Source: Fusobacterium varium (GTDB lineage Bacteria; Fusobacteriota; Fusobacteriia; Fusobacteriales; Fusobacteriaceae). From it: DNA of 64,000 nucleotides. Positions 25,795 through 34,694 of the stretch are shown here, piece after piece. The position numbers and the translations under genes are program-made. Each line of letters opens with the position of its first letter. Position 1 is the stretch's first letter. The notes beneath the pieces are model-generated. The model made no database searches and was not told where the DNA came from. It saw only the letters and a list, made by a program, of their open reading frames with translations. The stretch spans positions 2,480,001-2,544,000 of the forward strand of contig LR134390.1 in the NCBI GenBank assembly GCA_900637705.1, read 5' to 3'.

Positions 25795-26529
25795 ATGTTA
25801 AAAAAATCAATTTATACCCTTTTAGCTGGAAGTCTATTTCTAGGAATGAGTTTCAACCTTTCTGCTGAAACAAAAGTATATCAAGGTCTTGGGAAATCTG
25901 CTAATTTCCGTGTAGGTCCTGGTAAAGACAGTAAAGGAGTAGATGTATACAGTCTTAACTATGTAACTGCTTCTGGATTATTTGATGAAAATGGAAGAAT
26001 AATTAATATTGTTGTAGATGCTCTTGAAGTAAGTACTCCAAATTATGATGGTGCCTCTATGCCACATTTTTCTGGTTGGCCTGGAACACCTGGATATAAT
26101 GTTACTGACCATGAATCTGGAAAAGTTACTGGGACATCAGAAAATACAGTTGAAAATATCACTGCTGAGGTAAATGGTTGGAAAACTAAACGTGAGCGTG
26201 GAAAAGACTACGGAATGAATCCAAGAAACGAATGGGATAAACAAATGAATTTTTATCAAGAATTTTTTAAAGGTAAAACTGTTGATGAAATAGAAGCTTG
26301 GTTTAGTAAATCAACTTCTGATATAAATGGAAGACCTTTAAAAGAAAAAAGTAAGAATGAAAAAGATAAAGAGAAATTCAATAAATTATCTGATACTGAG
26401 AAAAAGGAACTTGTTGATGTTGTAGCTGGAGCTACTATGAGTATAAAAGACTCTCATGGAGATATTCTTGGAGCTATCAAAAATGCTTATGAAAATCGTG
26501 TGGAAGTTGCTCTTCCAGCCTCAAAATAA
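25795..26529 (+). CDS. Exported FMN-binding-type protein with flavinylation-like motif
   Basis: This 244-residue protein has a signal peptide (SIYTLLAGSLFLGMSFNLSA). A repeat of the pattern GLGKSANFRVGPGKDSKG lies near the N-terminus, and VVAGATMSIKDSHGDILGAI near the end resembles the ApbE target motif Dxx(S/T)GAT of covalently flavinylated proteins, with Ala in place of the usual Ser/Thr. Such proteins carry electrons outside the cytoplasmic membrane. A consensus-like promoter and AAGGAGG site precede it. The FMN attachment is inferred. Confidence 0.65.
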   Translation: MLKKSIYTLLAGSLFLGMSFNLSAETKVYQGLGKSANFRVGPGKDSKGVDVYSLNYVTASGLFDENGRIINIVVDALEVSTPNYDGASMPHFSGWPGTPGYNVTDHESGKVTGTSENTVENITAEVNGWKTKRERGKDYGMNPRNEWDKQMNFYQEFFKGKTVDEIEAWFSKSTSDINGRPLKEKSKNEKDKEKFNKLSDTEKKELVDVVAGATMSIKDSHGDILGAIKNAYENRVEVALPASK

Positions 26530-26534
26530 TTACA

Positions 26535-26564
26535 AAAAAAGATGGTTTTTACACCATCTTTTTT
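26535..26564. terminator. Bidirectional terminator
   Basis: AAAAAAGATGG (26535-26545) and CCATCTTTTTT (26554-26564) lie between the convergent FMN-binding and acetyltransferase genes. Confidence 0.85.
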
Positions 26565-26986
26565 ATTTTCATATGCAGTATTGGAAAAGGATTTCCCATG
26601 CTGTCAAATTCATCTCTTGATACTACTTCAAAACCCATATATTGATAAAATTTTAAAGCTTTCTCATTCTGCTCATTTACATCTACTTCATCTATTCCTT
26701 TATTTTCTAAAACATATTTAACAAGAGATTTTCCTAAAGACTCTCTAAAATACTCTGGATCTATAAAAAGCATTTCTATTTTTTTCTCTGCTATTCCTAT
26801 AAAACCAGTTATTTTTTCATCATTATTTTTTGTACAATATATTTCTACTCCATTAAAATAAAGGGGTATCTCTTTTTTTATACTTGCTATATCTTTTTCA
26901 GTAAGGAAATTATGGGTAGCTCTTACAGATCTTTCCCATATTTCTTCTAATTCTTCATAATGCATTTTGCCTGCTCTAAAAATCAT
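26549..26986 (-). CDS. GNAT family N-acetyltransferase
   Basis: This 145-residue protein has the GNAT core: GFIGIAEKKIEMLFIDPEYFRESLGKSLV-type strand and acetyl-CoA loop (ESLGKSLVKY), and ALKFYQYMGFEVVSRDE. The substrate is unknown. It resembles YjaB/PA4866-like small acetyltransferases. It follows another GNAT gene by one base. Confidence 0.85.
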   Translation of the reverse strand: MIFRAGKMHYEELEEIWERSVRATHNFLTEKDIASIKKEIPLYFNGVEIYCTKNNDEKITGFIGIAEKKIEMLFIDPEYFRESLGKSLVKYVLENKGIDEVDVNEQNEKALKFYQYMGFEVVSRDEFDSMGNPFPILHMKIKKMV

Positions 26987-26987
26987 T

Positions 26988-27515
26988 CTATACCTCTCTC
27001 CCCATTATATAGTTATCATAGTATACTCCATCAATAAACAAGCATTTTTTAATAGTTCCCTCTTTCTCAAATCCAAATTTTTCATATAGATGAATAGCCT
27101 TTTCATTGTCTATTCTTACATCAAGATTTACTTTAGTGAGTCCACCTTCTTTTGCTTTTTCCAAAGCATACTCCATTAGATATTTTCCTACACCTATTCC
27201 CCATGCCTTTTTTTGAACACATATTCCTAAATTTCCCATATGTTTCAATCTTATTCTTTCTTCTCTCGCTCCTATACTGCAGCTAGCAATTATTTCATCA
27301 TCTATTACAGCTACAAGCATAAAGTTTTTAGGAGTAAATGACTTTATATATTTCTTTTCATCTTCAATATCTTTATCATATCCCTCTTTTCCAAAACCAA
27401 GAAAATCAGTTTCTCTCCCAGCATGATTTATATGTACCAAAAGTCCTTCTGCATCTTTTTCTTCAGCAAGTCTTATTACAAGTTTCTTCCCATTTTTTAG
27501 TATATATTCTTTCAT
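26988..27515 (-). CDS. GNAT family N-acetyltransferase (RimJ/RimL-like)
   Basis: The core includes CVQKKAWGIGVGKYLMEYAL (acetyl-CoA loop) and KAIHLYEKFGFEKEGTIKK, typical of RimL/PhiNO-like acetyltransferases. The frame extends to 27611 through a terminator hairpin, but GGAGGAATGGATT places the start at ATG 27515 (about 175 residues). The target is unknown. Confidence 0.86.
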   Translation of the reverse strand: MKEYILKNGKKLVIRLAEEKDAEGLLVHINHAGRETDFLGFGKEGYDKDIEDEKKYIKSFTPKNFMLVAVIDDEIIASCSIGAREERIRLKHMGNLGICVQKKAWGIGVGKYLMEYALEKAKEGGLTKVNLDVRIDNEKAIHLYEKFGFEKEGTIKKCLFIDGVYYDNYIMGREV

Positions 27516-27541
27516 AATCCATTCCTCCAAATATACAGTAT

Positions 27542-27579
27542 AAATTAAGTCCATACTGAAACAGCATGGACTTAATTTA
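27542..27579 (-). terminator. Terminator after the 27,577 gene
   Basis: A perfect 13-bp stem AAATTAAGTCCAT/ATGGACTTAATTT with an 11-base loop directly follows the stop codon of the upstream minus-strand gene. Confidence 0.8.
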
Positions 27580-27986
27580 TATTTCCTCAGATAATTTCCA
27601 GATAAGCTCATCTTTCATTTCTTGAAAATCTTTTAATAATGATATTTTCCAATTTTCACCATAAAGTTTTACTTCAAAATTTCTTATCTCTCTTTCAATA
27701 TTTCCTTTAGTAACTGCTTTTTTATCAAATAAAAGAGCTCTTTTTTCTTCTTTTCCTTCTATATTTATAAGAAGCATTCCTTTATTATATCCTAATATAG
27801 CCACTTCAGATATTTTATCTACATTTTCTTTCTCAATAGCTCTTTCTTTTCTACTTTCAGCATTTTTTCTTTTATTTTCGGTCAATCTCTTAAATTTTTT
27901 TCTTCTTCAAGTCTTTTCGCCTTTTTTAATTTTTTATGTTTTGAATAGGCTAATCCTTTTGGCTTATCCTTGCTTATTATTTCCAT
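27577..27986 (-). pseudogene. Hypothetical basic coiled protein, frameshifted
   Basis: The start codon at 27986 opens MEIISKDKPKGLAYSKHKK in one frame. A run of seven A (minus strand, 27895-27901) needs one more A to continue into the downstream frame (TENKRKNAESRKERAIEK...), giving about 136 residues. The N-terminal half is highly charged and helical; the C-terminal half looks like a small alpha/beta fold (FEVKLYGENWKISLL). I do not recognise a family. Confidence 0.55.
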
Positions 27987-28208
27987 TTCTATTCCTCTCT
28001 TTATACTTATATTACTGAATATTATAACATATCTGATAAAAAATAGAAATAAAAAGTATTATATCCTTTTCAAATACAAAAAGTTAAAATTTTATAATTT
28101 TCTCCTCTCACTTTTATGGAAATTAAAAATTTTATAGATTATTTTTCAGAAATGCTATAAAATACAATAATGTAATATACTATTAAAAAACAATGGGGAG
28201 ATTTACAA

Positions 28209-29540
28209 ATGGAAAAAATTAAAATTAAATCACTTATGTCCTTGACTGTTCCAATTTTTCTAGAACTTCTATTAGTTAATGTTGTAGGAAATATTGATAC
28301 AATTATGCTTGGAAAATATAGTGATAAAGCTGTTGGAGCTGTTGGTGGCATCAGTCAGGTATTAAATATTCAAAATGTTATATTCGGATTTATATCTCTT
28401 GCTACAAGTATTCTTATAGCTCAATACATTGGTGCCAGAAATAAGAAAAAAATTAAAGAAGTTATCAGTGTATCTGTTTTGTTTAATATAGTATTGGGAA
28501 TTCTTATGGGACTTATTTATTTTATATTTTGGAATCATATCCTTATAAAAATAAAACTTCCAACAGAACTTATAGGTATGGGAAAAACTTATTTTAAATT
28601 GGTTGGAGGATTATGTGTATTTCAGGCTATTACACTTACCTGTGGAGCAATTATGAAAAGTCATGGTAATCCTAAGCCTATGTTGTTTGTAAATATTGGA
28701 ATCAATTTATTAAATATTCTTGGAAATGGTATGTTTATATTCGGTTGGTTTGGAATGCCCATTCTTGGGACTACTGGAGTTGGAATATCTACTGTTATTT
28801 CAAGAGGTCTTGGATGCATTGTTGGTCTTATAGTCATGATGAGATATTGTAAATTTAGATTTAGAAAAAAATATCTTTCTCCATTTCCATTTAATGTTAT
28901 AAAAAATCTTCTTTCAATTGGAATACCAACAGCTGGTGAAAATCTCGCTTGGAATGTTGGTCAACTTATGATTTTGTCAATGGTAAATGCTCTTGGTACA
29001 AGTTATATAGCTTCTCGTACTTACCTTATGCTTGTTGCGACTTTTGTAATGACATTCTCTATTTCATTAGGACAGGGAACTGCTATACAGGTAGGTCAAT
29101 TAGTAGGAGCTCACGAACCTGAAGAAGCCTATAAAAAATGTTTTAAGAGTTTAAAATTGTCGATAATCTTAGCTTTTATTGTTACTTCCATAGTTGTTCT
29201 TTTTAAAAGAAATATAATGGGAATTTTCACTACTGATCCTACAATATTGGAAATATCTTTAAAAGTATTTCCATTGATGATAATATTAGAAGTAGGAAGA
29301 GTATTCAATATTGTTATTATTAACTCTCTCCATGCTGCTGGTGATATAAAGTTTCCTATGTTTATGGGAATAATTTTTATTTTTATTGTTGCTGTACTTT
29401 TTTCATATATTTTGGGAATAAAATTAGGTTGGGGACTTGTTGGAATATGGATAGCCAATGCTGCTGATGAATGGTGCAGAGCTATTGCTATGCTACTTAG
29501 ATGGAAAAGCAGAAAATGGGAAAGCAAACGTTTTGTATAG
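28209..29540 (+). CDS. MATE family efflux transporter
   Basis: This 443-residue, twelve-helix protein has MATE features: PIFLELLLVNVVGNIDTIML, the first-half IAQYIGARNKKKIK loop, and the second-half GQGTAIQVGQLVGAHEPEEAYK. It exports drugs or metabolites using Na+ or H+. The start is the ATG after GGGGAGATTTACAA. It is followed by a HAD phosphatase after 9 bases. Confidence 0.9.
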   Translation: MEKIKIKSLMSLTVPIFLELLLVNVVGNIDTIMLGKYSDKAVGAVGGISQVLNIQNVIFGFISLATSILIAQYIGARNKKKIKEVISVSVLFNIVLGILMGLIYFIFWNHILIKIKLPTELIGMGKTYFKLVGGLCVFQAITLTCGAIMKSHGNPKPMLFVNIGINLLNILGNGMFIFGWFGMPILGTTGVGISTVISRGLGCIVGLIVMMRYCKFRFRKKYLSPFPFNVIKNLLSIGIPTAGENLAWNVGQLMILSMVNALGTSYIASRTYLMLVATFVMTFSISLGQGTAIQVGQLVGAHEPEEAYKKCFKSLKLSIILAFIVTSIVVLFKRNIMGIFTTDPTILEISLKVFPLMIILEVGRVFNIVIINSLHAAGDIKFPMFMGIIFIFIVAVLFSYILGIKLGWGLVGIWIANAADEWCRAIAMLLRWKSRKWESKRFV

Positions 29541-29549
29541 GGGGAAGAT

Positions 29550-30301
29550 ATGAAACTACTTTTTAGTGATTTTGACAGAACACTTTATGTAAATAAAAAT
29601 ATTACTCAGGAAAATCTTGATGCTATTAATAAATGGCAGGAAATGGGAAATCTTTTTATTATTACTACTGGCAGATACAAAAAATCTATCATTGAACAGA
29701 TGAAAAACTTTTCATTAAAACCTGATTATTATATCTGTAACAATGGGGCTGTAATACTTGATAAAGAACAGAATACAATTTTTTTCAAATATATTCCAAA
29801 TCAAGAAATAGAACAAATTATACAATACATATATAAAAATTATGAGAATTCTCTTGAAATAATAGAAAAAGAAAGAACAATAAAAATTATGAATGATGTG
29901 GGAATTGATAATCATCACTCTGTTGACATCATTTTAGATAAAGAACATATTTCATCAATAAAAGATGTTGTCCAAATTCACAAAAAATTTGATACAGAAG
30001 AAAGAGTAAATGACTTAATAAGTAATCTCAATATTAGATTTCGCGATTCACTTGTAGCCTATGCTAATGTCCTCAATGTAGATATTGTTGCTAAAGGTAT
30101 TAATAAATCTACTGGAATAGATTTTATTTGCAAAGGAATAAAAATATAGAAGATATACTTGTTATTGGAGATTCATATAATGATATAGAAATGGTTGAAA
30201 AGTATAACGGATTTACTGTTGAACATGGAAATGAGGATATAAAAAAAATAGCCAGAGAAATACTTCCAGATGTTGCTTCTTTATTAAAAAAATATCTTTA
30301 A
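29550..30301 (+). pseudogene. Cof-type HAD phosphatase, frameshifted
   Basis: The first frame has the HAD motif FSDFDRTLYVN and TTGRYKKSI. It stops at KGIKI. Adding one A to the run of five at 30140-30144 continues into NIEDILVIGDSYNDIEM, the third/fourth HAD motif, and ends at 30301, giving 250 residues, normal for this family. Such enzymes dephosphorylate sugar phosphates or similar metabolites. Confidence 0.82.
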
Positions 30302-30349
30302 TCTATATTTTTCTTTTTAATTATATTATTTTAAAATGGAGTTGGTAAA

Positions 30350-30814
30350 ATGAAATTTAAGTGTCCTATGTTGGTAGTAAACGATATAGAGAAATCAAGA
30401 GAATTTTATAAAAAAGTTTTGGGATTAAGAGTCATTTCAGATTTTGGAGCAAACATAACTTTTACTGGAGGATTAGCACTTCAAACTAAAGAATCATGGA
30501 TTGAATTTATTGGAAAACAGTCTAAAGATATAAAATATAAAGGTAATGATGCAGAAATGTATTTTGAAGAAGATGATTTTGATAATTTTATAAAAAAACT
30601 AAAATCTTTTTCTGAAATAGAATATGTTCATGATGTAATAGAACATTTTTGGGGACAGAGAGCTGTTAGATTTTATGATCCTGATTTTCATATTATTGAA
30701 GTTGGAGAAAATATGAAATTAGTCTGTAAAAGATTTTTGGAACAGGGAATGTCAATAGAAGAGGTAGCTAAAAAAACTCTTTTCTCTGAAAAATTCGTTC
30801 AATCTTGTCTTTAA
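30350..30814 (+). CDS. VOC family protein (glyoxalase/bleomycin resistance fold)
   Basis: The first 125 residues form a VOC fold (PMLVVNDIEKSREFYKKVLG, ... VRFYDPDFHIIEVGE). A helical tail follows (QGMSIEEVAKKTLF). Metal ligand positions appear partly kept, but the substrate is unknown. Confidence 0.82.
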   Translation: MKFKCPMLVVNDIEKSREFYKKVLGLRVISDFGANITFTGGLALQTKESWIEFIGKQSKDIKYKGNDAEMYFEEDDFDNFIKKLKSFSEIEYVHDVIEHFWGQRAVRFYDPDFHIIEVGENMKLVCKRFLEQGMSIEEVAKKTLFSEKFVQSCL

Positions 30815-30828
30815 ATAAAATTAGGAGA

Positions 30829-30852
30829 GGGTGGTCTTAGACCACCCCTTTA
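30829..30852. terminator. Bidirectional terminator
   Basis: GGGTGGTC and GACCACCC arms with a 3-base loop lie between the VOC gene and the convergent oxidoreductase operon. Confidence 0.78.
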
Positions 30853-30872
30853 TATTATTTTGGTTGTGCAGA

Positions 30873-31817
30873 CTATTTATCTAATTCTTCTCCACATCTT
30901 TTAAGAAGTCTTTCCCATTTCAAATCCACATCTTTTTGAATTCTATCTATGATGTGTCTGTTTTCTGGTTTAAATAGATGTTTAAATCTTCCCTGCTTTT
31001 TCAAAAATTCCTCTACTGGTAATTTTACTTTTGGTCTATAACTTAATTTCCATTCTCCATTTATTACTTCAAATAGTGGCCAATAGCAAGTTTCTACTGC
31101 TAATTTACACATTTCCATCAAGTCTTCTCCCTCATATCTCCATCCTCTTGGGCATGGGGCTAATATATTTAGGAATGCTGCTCCTTCTGTATAGATTGCT
31201 TTTTCTGCTTTCTCATGAAGGTCTTTAAAGTTTCCCATAAATGTTGTCTGAGCTACATATGGTACATTGTGAGCTGATATTACATCTGTAAGATCTTTTC
31301 TTCCTTGTGGCTTTCCTGCACTTTCTTTTCCTATTGGTGTTGTTGTTGTATCTGCTCCTATAGGTGTCGCTGATGATCTTTGGATACCTGTATTCATGTA
31401 TGCTTCATTATCATAACATACATACACCATATCATGTCCTCTTTCCATTGCTCCTGATAATGATTGGAATCCTATATCATAAGTTCCTCCATCTCCTCCA
31501 AAAGCTATGAATTTATATGACTCATCTATTTTTCCTTTTTTCTTTAATACTTTATATGCAGTTTGTGCTCCACTTATTGTTGCTGCTGCATTTTCAAATG
31601 CTGAGTGAATAAATGAATCTTTCCATGCTGTATATGGATATAGGAAAGTTGATACTTCAAGACAGCTTGTTGCACTACATATTACTGCTTCATCTTCCTC
31701 TTTTAATGCTCTTAATACTCCTCTTACTGCTACTGGCGCTCCACACCCTGCACACATTCTGTGTCCTCCAGTAAGTCTTTCAGGTTTTTCCATTTCTTTT
31801 TTGAAATTATATGCCAT
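30873..31817 (-). CDS. porB: 2-oxoacid:ferredoxin oxidoreductase, beta subunit
   Basis: This 314-residue subunit binds thiamine diphosphate. The motif is GGDGGTYDIGF with the following NEAYMNTG, and an N-terminal CAGCGAPVAVRG carries cluster-ligand cysteines. With the alpha, gamma and delta subunits upstream it oxidises a 2-oxoacid (most likely pyruvate, possibly 2-oxoisovalerate) to acyl-CoA and reduced ferredoxin in anaerobic metabolism. It is the last gene of the four-gene operon. Confidence 0.9.
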   Translation of the reverse strand: MAYNFKKEMEKPERLTGGHRMCAGCGAPVAVRGVLRALKEEDEAVICSATSCLEVSTFLYPYTAWKDSFIHSAFENAAATISGAQTAYKVLKKKGKIDESYKFIAFGGDGGTYDIGFQSLSGAMERGHDMVYVCYDNEAYMNTGIQRSSATPIGADTTTTPIGKESAGKPQGRKDLTDVISAHNVPYVAQTTFMGNFKDLHEKAEKAIYTEGAAFLNILAPCPRGWRYEGEDLMEMCKLAVETCYWPLFEVINGEWKLSYRPKVKLPVEEFLKKQGRFKHLFKPENRHIIDRIQKDVDLKWERLLKRCGEELDK

Positions 31818-31829
31818 ATTCCTTTCCTC

Positions 31830-33008
31830 CTACTCTCTTACACCAAAATGTCTATATGTATCTTTAACTTCCTGATCTTTTTCTGCCAATAGAGTATTAA
31901 ATATCTCTTTTATATGATTTACAGTTATATCTCTTCCTCCAAGTCCATATACATAGTTGATCATTTTTGGTCTTGGACTGCAGTCATAAAGGGCTGATCT
32001 TACCTCTGCAAACACTGGTCCTCCAGCAGCTGAGAATCCTTCACATTTATCCATTACTGCTACCATTTTGATATTTTTAAGCGCCTGTGCTATTTCTTCC
32101 ATTGGGAATGGTCTGAATACTCTGATTTTTAGAAGTCCTACTTTTTTACCTTCTTTTCTCAATTCTTCTATTGCTGCTTTAGCTGTTCCAGCAGTTGAGT
32201 TGATAACTACTATTGCAACTTCTGCATCATCAAGTCTATATTCTTCAAATAATCCATATTTTCTTCCAGTAAGTTTTTCATATTCTGCTGCTACTTCAAG
32301 AATTACTTTTTTAGCATTCATCATAGCATAAGCTTGATTTACTTTATGCTCCATATAGTAAGAAACTATATCATAAGGTCCTACTGCTGTAGGTCTTTTA
32401 GCATTTAAAAGATAATCTTCTGGTTTATACTCTCCAACAAATGCTTTAGCTTTGTCATCTTCTAATAGTTCTATATTTTCTACAGCATGGCTTGTTATAA
32501 ATCCATCTTGACATACCATTACTGGAAGCTGAACATCTGGGTGCTCTCCTATTCTGTTAGCTTGAAGCATATTATCATAAGCTTCCTGATTTGTTTCGCT
32601 ATATAGTTGAATCCAACCAGTATCTCTTGCTCCCATAGAGTCACTATGATCTGCATTGATATTAATAGGTCCTGTAAGAGCTCTGTTTACACATGCTAAA
32701 GTTACAGGAAGTCTTGCAGAAGCTACAACATAAAGCATTTCCCACATCAATGCAAGTCCACATGATGAAGTAGCTGTCATAGTTCTCGCTCCAGCTGCCT
32801 GTGATCCCATTGCTGCTGACATAGCGCTGTGTTCTGATTCTACTGGAATAAATTCACTATCTACTGATCCATCTGCAACATATTGAGAGAAATATTGTGG
32901 TATCTCTGTTGATGGAGTGATTGGAAAAGCAGGTACTACATCTGGATTTATTTGTCTCATTGCTATTGCAACAGCTTCATTTCCTGACATTCTTTCTCTT
33001 ATACTCAT
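31830..33008 (-). CDS. porA: 2-oxoacid:ferredoxin oxidoreductase, alpha subunit
   Basis: The 392-residue subunit has the alpha-domain pattern AFPITPSTEI, EHSAMSAAMGSQAAGARTMTAT-type (split here) and ALTGPININADHSD, then the C-terminal domain with VVINSTAGTAKAAIEELR. It forms the thiamine site with the beta subunit. It starts 16 bases after the delta gene. Confidence 0.92.
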   Translation of the reverse strand: MSIRERMSGNEAVAIAMRQINPDVVPAFPITPSTEIPQYFSQYVADGSVDSEFIPVESEHSAMSAAMGSQAAGARTMTATSSCGLALMWEMLYVVASARLPVTLACVNRALTGPININADHSDSMGARDTGWIQLYSETNQEAYDNMLQANRIGEHPDVQLPVMVCQDGFITSHAVENIELLEDDKAKAFVGEYKPEDYLLNAKRPTAVGPYDIVSYYMEHKVNQAYAMMNAKKVILEVAAEYEKLTGRKYGLFEEYRLDDAEVAIVVINSTAGTAKAAIEELRKEGKKVGLLKIRVFRPFPMEEIAQALKNIKMVAVMDKCEGFSAAGGPVFAEVRSALYDCSPRPKMINYVYGLGGRDITVNHIKEIFNTLLAEKDQEVKDTYRHFGVRE

Positions 33009-33024
33009 TAATTCTACCTCCGAA

Positions 33025-33327
33025 CTACTCTTTTATAAATTCTATCGCTTTAAATGGACATGCTTTTACACAAATTCCACAACCTTTGCAATGATCCATA
33101 TCAAAATCTAATCTCTTTCCATCTTTTACAGGTATTGCTGAATCTGGACAGCAAGGCACACATAAAAGACAGTCAACACATTTATCTCTCAACAATACTG
33201 GCTTCATTGATCTCCAATCTCCAGTTCTAAAATGTTGAGCACTTCCAGCTTCATAGACTACTCCACCAGGAGTTATATCTTTCCAGTTAATATCTTCAGT
33301 TATTAGTACACCAGCTTTATTTTTCAT
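33025..33327 (-). CDS. porD: 2-oxoacid:ferredoxin oxidoreductase, delta (ferredoxin-like) subunit
   Basis: This 100-residue protein carries two 4Fe-4S motifs, CVDCLLCVPCCP and CKGCGICVKACP, which pass electrons to ferredoxin. Its ATG overlaps the gamma stop codon (TAATG), so the two are translationally coupled. Confidence 0.93.
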   Translation of the reverse strand: MKNKAGVLITEDINWKDITPGGVVYEAGSAQHFRTGDWRSMKPVLLRDKCVDCLLCVPCCPDSAIPVKDGKRLDFDMDHCKGCGICVKACPFKAIEFIKE

Positions 33328-33902
33328 TATTCCTTCACCTCATTCATAGAACGTACTAATGCTGCCATATTTCCCTTTAGTACTTCTGGTTTACTTGCAA
33401 ATTTATGCGCAAAAGAGTTTTCCATTGCTTCAAGAAAAGCTTTTTCTTCCATTACTCCACTTACTTTTACTACTGCTCCAAGCATAGGAGTATTAGGGAA
33501 GTTTTTACCAAGAGTTTCTTCAGAAATAGTTCTTGCATCACAAGTATAAACTCTTCCTTTGTACCCTTTTAAAAGAGCTTTAAATTCAGAAGCAGGTTTA
33601 GAACTATTGATGATGATAGCACCATCTTCCTTAAGTCCTTTAGTTACATCTACACTCTCAATAAGAGTTTCATCAACAACAACAACGAAATCAGGTTCAT
33701 AAATATTAGAATGAACTGTAACTCTCTCTTTAGAGATACGATTGTAAGCAGTGATAGGAGCTCCCATTCTTTCAGGTCCATATTCTGGGAAACCTTGAAC
33801 ATACATTCCACCACTGAATGCTGCATCTGCTAAAAGTAAAGAAGCTGTTTTGGCTCCTTGACCGCCTCTTCCATGCCATCTTATTTCAAAAATTTCTTTC
33901 AT
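33327..33902 (-). CDS. porG: 2-oxoacid:ferredoxin oxidoreductase, gamma subunit
   Basis: This 191-residue subunit has the gamma-domain start FEIRWHGRGGQGAKTAS and PEYGPERMGAPITAY, and late NTPMLGAVVKVSG. It is the first gene of the operon gamma-delta-alpha-beta, the usual order for four-subunit enzymes. The substrate cannot be told from sequence alone. Confidence 0.92.
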   Translation of the reverse strand: MKEIFEIRWHGRGGQGAKTASLLLADAAFSGGMYVQGFPEYGPERMGAPITAYNRISKERVTVHSNIYEPDFVVVVDETLIESVDVTKGLKEDGAIIINSSKPASEFKALLKGYKGRVYTCDARTISEETLGKNFPNTPMLGAVVKVSGVMEEKAFLEAMENSFAHKFASKPEVLKGNMAALVRSMNEVKE

Positions 33903-33965
33903 AGACTACCTTCCTTTGCATATTTATTTATTAAGAGTTTATCATCACTCTTGATATCTTAAAAT

Positions 33966-34681
33966 TTAACCATTTATAAATTTTCTAACAAAATCATTTT
34001 TGGGATTTTTAATAATATTTTCAGGAGTATCATACTGCATTATCTCTCCATTATTCATAAGGCATATTTTATCAGCTATTTTTATTGCTTCCTGAATATC
34101 ATGAGTTACAAAAATAATTGTCTTCCCAAGTTTTTTTGAATATCTATCAATTCATCCTGCAGTTGCTTCCTGCTTATTGGGTCAACTGCACTAAAAGGCT
34201 CATCCATAAGTATTATTCCTGGATCAAGAGCAAAAGCTCTAGCTACCCCCACTCTCTGCTGTTGTCCTCCACTAAGTTCTAAAGGATATCTCTCGGAAAA
34301 TGTTGCATAATCAAGATTTATCATTTTCATGAGCTCTTTTGTCCTCAAATTTATTTTATTTTTATCTATATTTTCTATTTTAGCAATAAGTTCTATATTT
34401 TCTTTTACAGTCATATGTGGAAAAAGTCCAGTCTGCTGTATAACATATCCTATATTTCTTCTTAGTTTAATAGTATCTTTTTGAGAAATATCTTCCCCAT
34501 CTATATATATTTTTCCTGAAGTAGGAAGAATAAGTTTATTTATCATTTTTAAAGTTGTAGTCTTTCCACAGCCACTAGAACCTATTATAACTGTAATTTT
34601 ACCTTTTTCTATCTTCAAAGAAAGGTTTTTTATTATATGATATTCTCCAAAATTTTTGTTTACATCAACAAATTCTATCAT
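33966..34681 (-). pseudogene. Osmolyte ABC transporter ATPase (OpuCA/ProV type), frameshifted
   Basis: The protein has Walker A GSSGCGKTTTL, signature LSGGQQQRVGVARA and Walker B GIILMDEPFSAVD. The frame stops early; adding one A to the run of seven at 34131-34137 (minus strand) gives QKKLGKTIIFVTHDIQEA with the switch His and runs to 33966 (238 residues). It lacks the CBS domains of classical OpuCA. It is followed upstream in the operon by the fused permease/binding protein, so the import of choline, glycine betaine or carnitine is likely. Confidence 0.85.
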
Positions 34682-34694
34682 TTTATACTCCTTT

